64,000 nucleotides of DNA from Flavobacterium sp. SUN046 (GTDB lineage: Bacteria; Bacteroidota; Bacteroidia; Flavobacteriales; Flavobacteriaceae), in contig NZ_JAPQNT010000006.1 in assembly GCF_028867965.1 (NCBI RefSeq), positions 164,274-228,273 of the forward strand, read 5' to 3'. The notes under the pieces were generated by a model. The model made no database searches. It saw only the letters and a program-made list of their open reading frames with translations, and was not told the DNA's origin. A program made the position numbers and the translations under genes. Every line of letters starts with the position of its first letter. Within the stretch, counting starts at the first letter, position 1. Shown in pieces: positions 36,523 through 44,155 of the stretch.

Positions 36523-37503
36523 ATGAACTTTCCAAAATTCAAAGCCGCAGCAATCCAAACAGCTCCAGTTTTTCTAAACGTAGAAAAAACAGTTGATAAA
36601 GCAATTTCTTTTATTAAAGAAGCCACTTCAAACGGAGCAAATTTAGTAGCTTTTCCAGAGGTATTTATTGCAGGTTATCCTTATTGGAACTGGATTATGA
36701 CGCCAATTCAAGGAAGCAAATGGTACGAACAATTATACAAATCATCAGTAAAAGTTGATGATGAAGTAATGAAACCTTTGTTTCAAGCAGCAAAAAATTT
36801 TAATTGTCATATTGTTATCGGAATTAATGAACGTGGCGATAGCTTTGGAGAAATTTACAATACCAATTTAATTATTGACAACAACGGAGTTCTAATTGGA
36901 AAACACCGAAAATTAGTTCCGACTTGGGCAGAAAAACTTACTTGGACATCAGGTGATGGATCATCTTTAAAAGTATATAATACCGAAATTGGACCAATTG
37001 GAACCTTAGCTTGTGGCGAAAATACCAATACTTTAGCACGATTTACTCTTTTATCACAAGGAGAATTAATACATATTGCCAATTACATTTCGCTACCAGT
37101 TGCACCTCCAGATTATGATATGGCAGAGGCTATAAAAATTAGAGCAGCAGCACATTCATTTGAAGGTAAACTATTTACAATTGTATCCTGTTCCACAATT
37201 TCGCAAGAAATAAAGGACGCTTTGCGAAATGATGTACCAAATGTTGATGAGTTATTAACTAGAAAAAAATCAGCATTTTCAGGTATAATTGGTCCAAATG
37301 GAGCTGCGGTTGGAACGCCATTAATCGATGATGAAGGAATTGTTTATGCAGATATTGATTTAGAAAAATGTATTCAACCCAAACAAATGCATGATATTCT
37401 AGGACATTATAATAGATTTGATATTTTTGATTTGAGAGTTAACATCGCTCCTACTCGAAAAATCACGTTTATTGACAATCACGAGGAATTTAATAAAAGA
37501 TAA
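36523..37503 (+). CDS. Nitrilase-superfamily carbon-nitrogen hydrolase
   Basis: A 326-residue enzyme with the nitrilase catalytic triad Glu46 (FPEVFI), Lys130 (HRKLVPTWAE) and Cys164 (ACGENTNTLARF). The motif CGEN differs from the CWEN of classical aliphatic nitrilases but occurs in the nitrilase branch as I recall it; the family also contains amidases. In the inferred pathway it could hydrolyse the amide formed when a 2-amino acid ring is opened (maleamylpyruvate or maleamate), releasing ammonia. A nitrile substrate is also possible. Enzyme family certain, substrate inferred. Confidence 0.85.
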   Translation: MNFPKFKAAAIQTAPVFLNVEKTVDKAISFIKEATSNGANLVAFPEVFIAGYPYWNWIMTPIQGSKWYEQLYKSSVKVDDEVMKPLFQAAKNFNCHIVIGINERGDSFGEIYNTNLIIDNNGVLIGKHRKLVPTWAEKLTWTSGDGSSLKVYNTEIGPIGTLACGENTNTLARFTLLSQGELIHIANYISLPVAPPDYDMAEAIKIRAAAHSFEGKLFTIVSCSTISQEIKDALRNDVPNVDELLTRKKSAFSGIIGPNGAAVGTPLIDDEGIVYADIDLEKCIQPKQMHDILGHYNRFDIFDLRVNIAPTRKITFIDNHEEFNKR

Positions 37504-37505
37504 AA

Positions 37506-37575
37506 AAACCATATAAGGCATATAAGTACATTTAAGATTTTTAACTTATATTTTCTTATATGCCTTATATGGTTT
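37506..37575. repeat. Large perfect inverted repeat between nitrilase and dioxygenase genes
   Basis: Arms 37506-37526 and 37555-37575 are perfect reverse complements over 21 bases, with a 28-base AT-rich loop. The theme TATAAGGCATATAAG recurs in my memory as a flavobacterial intergenic repeat. It occupies almost the whole gap. Confidence 0.75.
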
Positions 37576-37589
37576 AAAAATATAACACT

Positions 37590-38690
37590 ATGAACGACAA
37601 TCATTCAGATAACCAATTAGGACGAGCAAGAGTTCAAGATTCGCCAGAACTTATAGCCTATTACAAAGAACTCGAAACCCTTGGCGCAGGCGCATTATGG
37701 ACAGTTGCCAACGACATCGAGCCTTGGGAACCAAGAAGTTCATCTGTTCCAATGCTTTGGAAATATGATGAATTGCGTGATTTAGTTTTAAAATCATCCG
37801 AATTAGTTACACCAGAACAAGCAGGAAGACGTGTTGTTTATTTGGTAAACGATAAACGAAAAGATGTTTCAGCTGCAGTTGGTTGGTTATACACCGGAAT
37901 TCAAGTTACAAAACCTGGCGAAAGCACATCTGCTCATAAACACAAAGCATCAGCACTACGATTTATTATGGAAGGAGAAGGCGGTTATACTGTTGTTGAC
38001 GGAAATAAAATAACATTTGAAATCAATGATTTTGTAATCACACCCAATTCTACTTGGCACGAACACGGTTGTGATGCTAACGGTAAAACCTGTATTTGGC
38101 AAGATGGCTTGGATATTCCGCTAATAAATGCGCTTGAAGCGAATGATTATGCTGTTTATGATGGCAATCAACCTATCGAAAAACCAACTAATCAATTACC
38201 GAATTCGTTTGCTACATCTGGATTAATTCCAGCCGATTTAGTTTGGAACAAACCTTATTCACCATTATTCAAGTATTCTTGGAAAAATGTTTATCCAGCT
38301 TTAATTGAATCTTTAAACGTCAATAAACTTAATATTTATGACGGAATAATTATGAAATATTCTAATCCGTTAACTGGTGGTCACGTTATGCAAACAATGG
38401 GCGCAGCAATGCAATTATTGCCAGCAGGTTTCAAAGGAAAAGCACACAAACATACTGGTTCGTTTGTGTATCAATGTGCGAAAGGAAAAGGATTTACTAT
38501 CATTAACGGACAACGATTCGATTGGAAAGAAAGAGATATTTTTTGTGTTCCATCTTGGGCTTGGCACGAACATCACAATTTATCTGAAACTGAAGATGCT
38601 TGTCTATTTCAATTCAATGATTTACCTGTGATTGAAAGTTTAGGATTGTATCAAGAAAAAGAATTAGAAGAAAATAATGGACATCAGTAG
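37590..38690 (+). CDS. Gentisate 1,2-dioxygenase-like bicupin ring-cleaving dioxygenase
   Basis: A 366-residue bicupin Fe(II) dioxygenase. The N-terminal cupin has the iron ligands His116, His118 and His157 (SAHKHK and WHEHG). The C-terminal cupin retains KAHKHTGSFVYQ and WAWHEHHN. The family contains gentisate, salicylate and 1-hydroxy-2-naphthoate dioxygenases, which open the ring between the carboxyl-bearing carbon and its ortho substituent. With gentisate the product is maleylpyruvate. With 5-hydroxyanthranilate it would be the amide maleamylpyruvate, which fits the neighbouring nitrilase-type hydrolase. Which substrate is used is not proven. Confidence 0.88.
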   Translation: MNDNHSDNQLGRARVQDSPELIAYYKELETLGAGALWTVANDIEPWEPRSSSVPMLWKYDELRDLVLKSSELVTPEQAGRRVVYLVNDKRKDVSAAVGWLYTGIQVTKPGESTSAHKHKASALRFIMEGEGGYTVVDGNKITFEINDFVITPNSTWHEHGCDANGKTCIWQDGLDIPLINALEANDYAVYDGNQPIEKPTNQLPNSFATSGLIPADLVWNKPYSPLFKYSWKNVYPALIESLNVNKLNIYDGIIMKYSNPLTGGHVMQTMGAAMQLLPAGFKGKAHKHTGSFVYQCAKGKGFTIINGQRFDWKERDIFCVPSWAWHEHHNLSETEDACLFQFNDLPVIESLGLYQEKELEENNGHQ

Positions 38691-38723
38691 GTTTAAAAAA
38701 AATAAACAATTAAACGAAATAAA

Positions 38724-38903
38724 ATGAAAAAAATACCATTACTAGGAATTGCAATTGCGATATTATTTATAATGTTGGGTGTATATCTTACTTCAAAGGA
38801 AAATCAATTAGCAGTAATTATTGGTTATGCTAACATTGTTTTCTTTTCAGGGCTAATCATTTTTGCTATTTTAAAATTACTGTCAAATAGAACTAGAACA
38901 TAA
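38724..38903 (+). CDS. Small 59-residue membrane protein inside the catabolic cluster
   Basis: ATG at 38724, stop at 38901-38903: MKKIPLLGIAIAILFIMLGV at the N-terminus, a short polar loop, then a second hydrophobic helix (about 29-50) and a basic tail. No family recognised. Its stop overlaps the ATG of the FAH-family gene by one base (TAATG), so the two are likely translationally coupled. It is not obviously a transporter; perhaps a membrane anchor or regulator. Confidence 0.65.
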   Translation: MKKIPLLGIAIAILFIMLGVYLTSKENQLAVIIGYANIVFFSGLIIFAILKLLSNRTRT

Positions 38904-39811
38904 TGAAACTACTTACCTACAAAACAAACGATACCGAATCAAGATTAGGTTTCCTACACAACAATCAAGTAATTGATATGGAAGATTTTGGTGAGATATC
39001 CAATTTTCCATTACCCAATGATATGTTGGAATTAATTGATATGGGATTTGAAATCATATCAGAAATTACTGAAATGGTTTCCGAAACGCCAGAAAATTTC
39101 TTCGAAGAGATTTCGTATGATATGAATGAAGTGACAATCCTTGCTCCTATTGAAAAACCTCGTAAAAACATCATCGGAATTGGTTTAAATTATACTGAAC
39201 ACGTTGCCGAAAGCGCTCGAACATTAGATACAACTGGAAAATTACCCCAAAAACCAATTATTTTTTCAAAACCTCCAACAACAGTTACTGCTACAAATAC
39301 CGAAGTAATTAAAAACACAAAACTAACTTCACAATTGGATTGGGAAGTAGAATTGGCTGTTGTAATTGGCAAAAAAGGAAAATATGTTCCAAATGCAGAT
39401 GCCATCGATTATGTTTTTGGATACACCGTAATAAACGATATTTCAGCCCGTGATTGCCGTCGTGAAGGCCAATGGATTGTTTCTAAAGGTCAAGATACTT
39501 TTGCACCAATGGGACCAATTTTAGTCACCAAAGATGAAATCGAAAATCCACACAACTTGAATTTATCTCTAAAAGTAAATGGTATAGAAAAACAAAATTC
39601 AAATACCAAATTTTTATTATTCAACATCAACGATTTAATTGAAGATTTGAGCATCATTTTCACTTTAGAACCTGGTGATATAATTGCAACAGGAACTCCA
39701 TCTGGTGTTGGCGCAGGAAGAAATCCTCAAGAATGGTTGTATGATGGTGATATAATGGAAGCAACAGTTGAAGGAATTGGAACTATTGTGAATACCGTAA
39801 AAGAAGTTTAA
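38903..39811 (+). CDS. Fumarylacetoacetate hydrolase (FAH)-family hydrolase
   Basis: A 302-residue metal-dependent C-C hydrolase. The FAH fold begins near residue 78, with metal ligands Glu148 and Glu150 (DWEVELAVV) and Asp179 (NDISARDCR), His100 as candidate base, and the conserved GDIIATGTPSGVGAGR near 260. The class includes maleylpyruvate and fumarylpyruvate hydrolases, which split the ring-cleavage product into pyruvate and a C4 acid. Its place between dioxygenase and maleate isomerase fits maleylpyruvate (or maleamylpyruvate) hydrolysis. Confidence 0.9.
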   Translation: MKLLTYKTNDTESRLGFLHNNQVIDMEDFGEISNFPLPNDMLELIDMGFEIISEITEMVSETPENFFEEISYDMNEVTILAPIEKPRKNIIGIGLNYTEHVAESARTLDTTGKLPQKPIIFSKPPTTVTATNTEVIKNTKLTSQLDWEVELAVVIGKKGKYVPNADAIDYVFGYTVINDISARDCRREGQWIVSKGQDTFAPMGPILVTKDEIENPHNLNLSLKVNGIEKQNSNTKFLLFNINDLIEDLSIIFTLEPGDIIATGTPSGVGAGRNPQEWLYDGDIMEATVEGIGTIVNTVKEV

Positions 39812-39838
39812 ATAAACATTAAATACAGATTAATAACA

Positions 39839-39867
39839 ATGAGATTGCTTCGTGCCTCGCAATGACA
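39839..39867 (+). repeat. GAGATTGCTTCGTGCCTCG-type dispersed repeat upstream of maiA
   Basis: A GC-rich block in an AT-rich gap, resembling the short repeats containing GATTGCTTCGT...CCTCGCAATGAC that I know from many Bacteroidota genomes. It runs up to within 3 bases of the maiA ATG. Confidence 0.55.
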
Positions 39868-39869
39868 AT

Positions 39870-40619
39870 ATGAAAAAATACAGAATAGGACAAATAGTTC
39901 CATCAAGTAATGTAACGATGGAAACTGAAATACCAGCAATTTTTCGTTCCAGAGAAACCATCTTGCCAGAACGTTTTACGTTTCATAGCAGCAGAATGCG
40001 CATGAAAAAAGTAACCAAAGAGGAACTTGAAGCTATGGATGCCATGAGTTTAAAATGTGCTCAAGAATTATCTGATGCTCATGTAGATGTTATGGGTTAC
40101 GCTTGTTTAGTAGCAATCATGAGTATGGGACGCGGTTATCATTGTGTTTCAGAAGTGAATTTGCATCAAGAAACAATTGCCAACGACTTCCCTACTCCAA
40201 TTGTAACTTCTGCTGGAGCTTTGATTAATGGATTGAAAGTTTTGGGAGCAAAACAAATTTCAATAATCACACCTTACATGCGTCCGCTGACTGATATGGT
40301 TGTGGATTATATTGAACATCAAGGCATTAAAATCAAAGAAAGTATTGCGCTTGAAATTCCTGATAATTTGGAAGTTGCGGCTCAAAATCCGTTAAATTTA
40401 TTAGAAATTTACAAACAATTGGATTTGACAGATATTGATGTTTTAGTAGTTTCGGCTTGTGTGCAAATGCCCTCTTTAGAGGCTATTGATTTGATTCAGG
40501 CAGAAATTGGAATTCCAGTTACTTCTGCTGCCGTTTGTACAACTTATGAAATGATGAAAAAACTCGGAATAGAAGCTAAATCAGTAATTGGTGGTGAATT
40601 ATTAAACGGAAAATATTAA
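39870..40619 (+). CDS. maiA: Maleate cis-trans isomerase
   Basis: A 249-residue cofactor-free isomerase of the Asp/Glu racemase superfamily that converts maleate to fumarate. The N-terminus KYRIGQIVPSSNVTMETEIP and the segment FHSSRMRMKKVTKEEL match what I remember of MaiA proteins of Alcaligenes and Pseudomonas. The paired catalytic cysteines are Cys79 (GYACLVA) and Cys197 (SACVQM), 118 residues apart as in the family. A GTG at 39852 is in frame but lies inside a dispersed repeat, so I use the ATG at 39870. It would feed the ring-derived C4 acid into the TCA cycle. Confidence 0.92.
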   Translation: MKKYRIGQIVPSSNVTMETEIPAIFRSRETILPERFTFHSSRMRMKKVTKEELEAMDAMSLKCAQELSDAHVDVMGYACLVAIMSMGRGYHCVSEVNLHQETIANDFPTPIVTSAGALINGLKVLGAKQISIITPYMRPLTDMVVDYIEHQGIKIKESIALEIPDNLEVAAQNPLNLLEIYKQLDLTDIDVLVVSACVQMPSLEAIDLIQAEIGIPVTSAAVCTTYEMMKKLGIEAKSVIGGELLNGKY

Positions 40620-40631
40620 TAAATAGAAATT

Positions 40632-40751
40632 ATGAAAAATTTAATTGCATTATTTGCTGGAATATTTGCAGCAAGAAAAACAAGATTTGGTTGTTTTGGT
40701 TCTGTTATAGTTTTTATTGTAGTTTATTATCTTGTAAAAAGAATTTTATAA
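40632..40751 (+). CDS. 39-residue hydrophobic protein at the end of the catabolic cluster
   Basis: ATG at 40632: an N-terminal hydrophobic stretch, a basic middle (AARKTRFG), then a C-terminal membrane helix (CFGSVIVFIVVYYLV) and the tail KRIL. It begins 12 bases after the maiA stop and ends exactly at the terminator hairpin. It may be a real small membrane protein or a chance ORF; its position favours the former. Confidence 0.45.
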   Translation: MKNLIALFAGIFAARKTRFGCFGSVIVFIVVYYLVKRIL

Positions 40752-40793
40752 AAAAAAGACATTATTGATTATTTCAATAATGTCTTTTTTTTA
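40751..40793. terminator. Bidirectional terminator closing the catabolic cluster
   Basis: An about 18-bp stem (GACATTATTGA paired with TCAATAATGTC, extended by A/T tracts) between the convergent cluster and the M13 peptidase gene. Confidence 0.82.
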
Positions 40794-40806
40794 TTATTGA
40801 TTTAAA

Positions 40807-42843
40807 TTACCAAATTTGAACTCTCAAATTCTCAGGTTGCCACATTTTGCTTCCTTCTTTAATATTAAAAGCTTTGTAAAATTCAGGATAATTGGCTAAT
40901 GGTCCGTTAATTCTAAACTGAGCTGGCGAATGTACATCCATCATAACTTGCTGTGATAATGATTCTTTGGTTGCATTAACCATCCAAGCGTAACCATAAG
41001 CTAAGAAATATCTTTTTTCTGGAGTTAATCCACTAATTACTTCTTTATTTTTATATTGGTTTGTCTTTTTGAAGGCTTCAAACCCCATTACAACGCCACC
41101 TAAATCGGCAATATTTTCTCCTTGAGTTGCATCTCCATTTACATGTTTGCCTCCAACAATTTCAAATTTACTGAATTGATCAACAATCAATTTAGTTTTT
41201 GCTTTGAATTTGGCATAATCTTCCTTAGTCCACCAATTGTTTAAATTTCCTTTGTCGTCATATTGACTACCTTGATCATCGAATCCGTGAGTAATTTCAT
41301 GTCCGAAAGTTGAACCACCAATAATTCCGTAAAGAATAGCATCGTCTGGCATTCTTCCTTCAAAACCTGGAACAATTATATTACACGCTGGCACACAAAT
41401 TTCGTTGTTACTTGGATTATAATACGCATTATACGTTTGCGGATACATTCCCCATTCAGTTCTATCAACAGGTTTACCAAATTTATTAATCATGTAGTTG
41501 TAACTCCATTGGTTAACTGCAATCACATTTTTTAGGTAAGAATTCTTATCAATAGTAATAGAACTTAAGTCTTTCCATTTATCAGGATAACCCACTTTCA
41601 TTACTATTTTACCTAATTTATTAAGTGCTTTAACTTTCGTTTCATCACTCATCCAATCTAACTTTTTAATTCTATCTGCATAGACATCTCTAATATTATT
41701 TCCAATTTCAAGCAGTTTTTCTTTAGTTCCTTTCGGAAGATATTCATCTACATAAACTTGTCCGATTAGTTCACCTAACGAACCGTCTGTTTGCTCAACA
41801 ATTCTTTTCCAACGTGGTTTTTGTTCTTTAATTCCGTTCATAACCGTACTAAAGAAATAGAAGTTCTGATTCTCAATATCTTTACTCAAATAACCTGCAT
41901 ACGTGTTTAACAAATCCCATTTCAAATATACTTTCCATTGATCTACCGAATAATTTTTTAACGAAGCGTTCAATCCTCTATAAAATTCAGGTTGTCCAAC
42001 AATTACAGTATCTGCATTTTTTATGTTCAAATTGGTAAACATCGCTTTCCAATCGATATTTGGTGTAATTGCGTTCAATTGGGCAATTGTCATTTTATTA
42101 TAATTCTTAATTGGATCACGAAGTTCTTCTAATTTTCTAGAACTCTTAGCCAATTCAGTTTCCATTTTCATGATTAATGCTGAGTTTGCTGTTGCCATTT
42201 CATTATCAACACCAGACAATTCAAATATTTTGGCTACATGTTTTACATATTCATCACGAATTTTTTTAGTATCGGCATCGGTATCAAAATAGTAGCTACG
42301 TTGCCCTAAACCTAATCCGCCTTGTGAAAGAAACAATGCATTTTTAGAACTAATTTTATCATCTTGTCCGACATAAAAATTAAATGCTGGTGCAATTCCG
42401 TTGGTATGAAAATAAGCAACAGTTTGCAATAAACTTTGTATATCTTTTACAGCATCAATTTTAGCAATTTCATTTTTTAATGGTGTAATTCCGAGTTTAT
42501 TTATGGTAACAGAATCCATTCCAGCAGCATAAAAATCGCCAATCTTTTGTTTGTTACTTCCTTTATCAGCATTTGCCTCTGCAGATTTTACACAAATAGA
42601 TTTAATTTGATTATTAATCGTGTCCTGAATCATTCTAAAAATACCATTACTCTTTTCTGAAGATGGAATTGGATGATTTTTAAACCAACCACCATTGGCA
42701 TATTGAAAAAAATTATTCGACGGATTTGCAGTAGTATCTCTATTAGTTAGTAACGGATCTTGTGCAGTGGTTTCTTTTTTAGAGCAACTAATAACTGCTA
42801 GTACAGTCAAAAATACTAGTGAATTTATTTTAAATTTATTCAT
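40807..42843 (-). CDS. M13-family (neprilysin-like) zinc metallopeptidase lipoprotein
   Basis: A 678-residue peptidase. A lipoprotein signal (MNKFKINSLVFLTVLAVISC, lipidated Cys20) is followed by the PepO/neprilysin fold. The zinc motif HEITH is at 515-519, with the third ligand in ENIADLGG about 60 residues on, and NAYYNPSNNEICVPA in front. The C-terminal substrate-binding segment HSPAQFRINGPLAN...EFYKAFN is typical. It probably cleaves peptides in the periplasm or at the outer surface. Its stop lies next to the shared terminator. Confidence 0.93.
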   Translation of the reverse strand: MNKFKINSLVFLTVLAVISCSKKETTAQDPLLTNRDTTANPSNNFFQYANGGWFKNHPIPSSEKSNGIFRMIQDTINNQIKSICVKSAEANADKGSNKQKIGDFYAAGMDSVTINKLGITPLKNEIAKIDAVKDIQSLLQTVAYFHTNGIAPAFNFYVGQDDKISSKNALFLSQGGLGLGQRSYYFDTDADTKKIRDEYVKHVAKIFELSGVDNEMATANSALIMKMETELAKSSRKLEELRDPIKNYNKMTIAQLNAITPNIDWKAMFTNLNIKNADTVIVGQPEFYRGLNASLKNYSVDQWKVYLKWDLLNTYAGYLSKDIENQNFYFFSTVMNGIKEQKPRWKRIVEQTDGSLGELIGQVYVDEYLPKGTKEKLLEIGNNIRDVYADRIKKLDWMSDETKVKALNKLGKIVMKVGYPDKWKDLSSITIDKNSYLKNVIAVNQWSYNYMINKFGKPVDRTEWGMYPQTYNAYYNPSNNEICVPACNIIVPGFEGRMPDDAILYGIIGGSTFGHEITHGFDDQGSQYDDKGNLNNWWTKEDYAKFKAKTKLIVDQFSKFEIVGGKHVNGDATQGENIADLGGVVMGFEAFKKTNQYKNKEVISGLTPEKRYFLAYGYAWMVNATKESLSQQVMMDVHSPAQFRINGPLANYPEFYKAFNIKEGSKMWQPENLRVQIW

Positions 42844-42889
42844 AATTTAGTTTTGGTTTACATATGTTGGTCTAATTTAATAAAAAAAG

Positions 42890-43912
42890 TTACATGTTTT
42901 TAGAATTAGTATTCATATTTTGGTAAATCAAAGTTGAGATTTGACTTATAACTTCGGGTAATTTATCCATGTTATTTCCTTTAGTCATAATTGTGACTAA
43001 ATACGGATTATCATTTACATATATTATTGCAGTTTCATGTAATTGTTTTTCAATTGGATCACCAGCTTCACCAAATTTATGAATTACTTTAGTTCCTGCT
43101 GGTAAACTTTTAATAATTCCATCTTTATAATCAGATTTACTTAATAATTTTGATGCAAATTCAGAATTTTCAATAGTTAAATAAGATGCATTAAATAAAG
43201 TTCTCATAAAAAGTGAAGCTTCATAGGAAGTCAATGGAAAATCTGATGAATTCCAATCAGGAGCAGATAAACCAATATCGGTAAATACTTTTTTAAACAC
43301 TTTAACATCAATAATACTATTTAATAATAAGGTTGCATTATTATCTGAATACGTAATCATATAATCTAGAAGTTCTCTGATTTTATATTTATGACCTAAT
43401 TGTATTGATTTAGATACAAATTCGGGCTTTTTATCTATGCTAAAAGGCCGACTGTAAAGTATTTCTTTATCTAATAAACCAGGATTTTTTTCATTCATCT
43501 TTAAAAAAGCAATCAATTCTGGAATTTTCAATAATGATCCAGGCTTGAATTTTTCATCAGGATTTATTGATGTCCAATCATTGTTATCATACGATTTTAA
43601 ATAAACAGACGCCGATGTAATTGTATTTGATTTTTTATAATTATCTATTAATCCATTAACACTTTGCTTAATAGATGAAAGATTTTCAGATTCACATGAA
43701 TTGTCAACAAACATAATTGGTTTAATGTAGTCGTATCCTTGCAGACGCTTAATGCTATAGGAACAACTGGAAGAATTATTAGAAATTTGAGATTCTAAAT
43801 CCTTACTTTTTTGAAAACTTGATGCGATAAAAAAAGTTACAGATATTGTCAACACGAGGATAATAACAAAATAATAAGCTGGAATTTTTTTAAAAAAAAG
43901 AGTTTTAACCAT
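42890..43912 (-). CDS. Class A beta-lactamase-like serine hydrolase
   Basis: A 340-residue protein with one N-terminal membrane anchor (about 12-32). The serine-penicillin-binding fold has the SxxK motif Ser126-Lys129 (PGSLLKIP), an SDN motif at 189-191 (TYSDNNATLLL) and a KFG in place of KTG (VIHKFGEAGD). The Glu of the omega loop is not evident, so beta-lactamase activity is uncertain; it may be a DD-peptidase-like or cell-wall enzyme. A minus-strand TATTTTTG lies upstream (43945-43952). Confidence 0.78.
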   Translation of the reverse strand: MVKTLFFKKIPAYYFVIILVLTISVTFFIASSFQKSKDLESQISNNSSSCSYSIKRLQGYDYIKPIMFVDNSCESENLSSIKQSVNGLIDNYKKSNTITSASVYLKSYDNNDWTSINPDEKFKPGSLLKIPELIAFLKMNEKNPGLLDKEILYSRPFSIDKKPEFVSKSIQLGHKYKIRELLDYMITYSDNNATLLLNSIIDVKVFKKVFTDIGLSAPDWNSSDFPLTSYEASLFMRTLFNASYLTIENSEFASKLLSKSDYKDGIIKSLPAGTKVIHKFGEAGDPIEKQLHETAIIYVNDNPYLVTIMTKGNNMDKLPEVISQISTLIYQNMNTNSKNM

Positions 43913-43944
43913 TTAATTTTAATTCTATTGATTTTTATTAAAAA

Positions 43945-43952
43945 CAAAAATA
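43945..43952 (-). promoter_or_regulatory. -7 box of the beta-lactamase-like gene (TATTTTTG on the minus strand)
   Basis: Exact TAnnTTTG match 32 bases upstream of the ATG. Confidence 0.45.
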
Positions 43953-44155
43953 AACATTATAATCTTAAGAATGTCTTAAAATTAGTTATAAATTACCATT
44001 AAAATATATGATATATTCAATTTTTATTAAAACTGCTAGATTTTCAATAGTTTATCTTTTTTCAAAATTATTAATTTTAAAAGTTGCTTTAATTTTATAC
44101 TAATTTTAATACATCCTTCGTTATACATATAGTAAATTGCACCAAAATTAAGGCT

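Noticed and set aside
39852..39870. Longer GTG start of maleate isomerase
   Set aside because: The six extra residues are encoded by a dispersed repeat and are absent from the family N-terminus KYRIGQIVPSS.
42890..43912. Functional beta-lactamase resistance gene
   Set aside because: SxxK and SDN are present, but the omega-loop Glu is not evident and KTG is KFG; the call stays at beta-lactamase-like.
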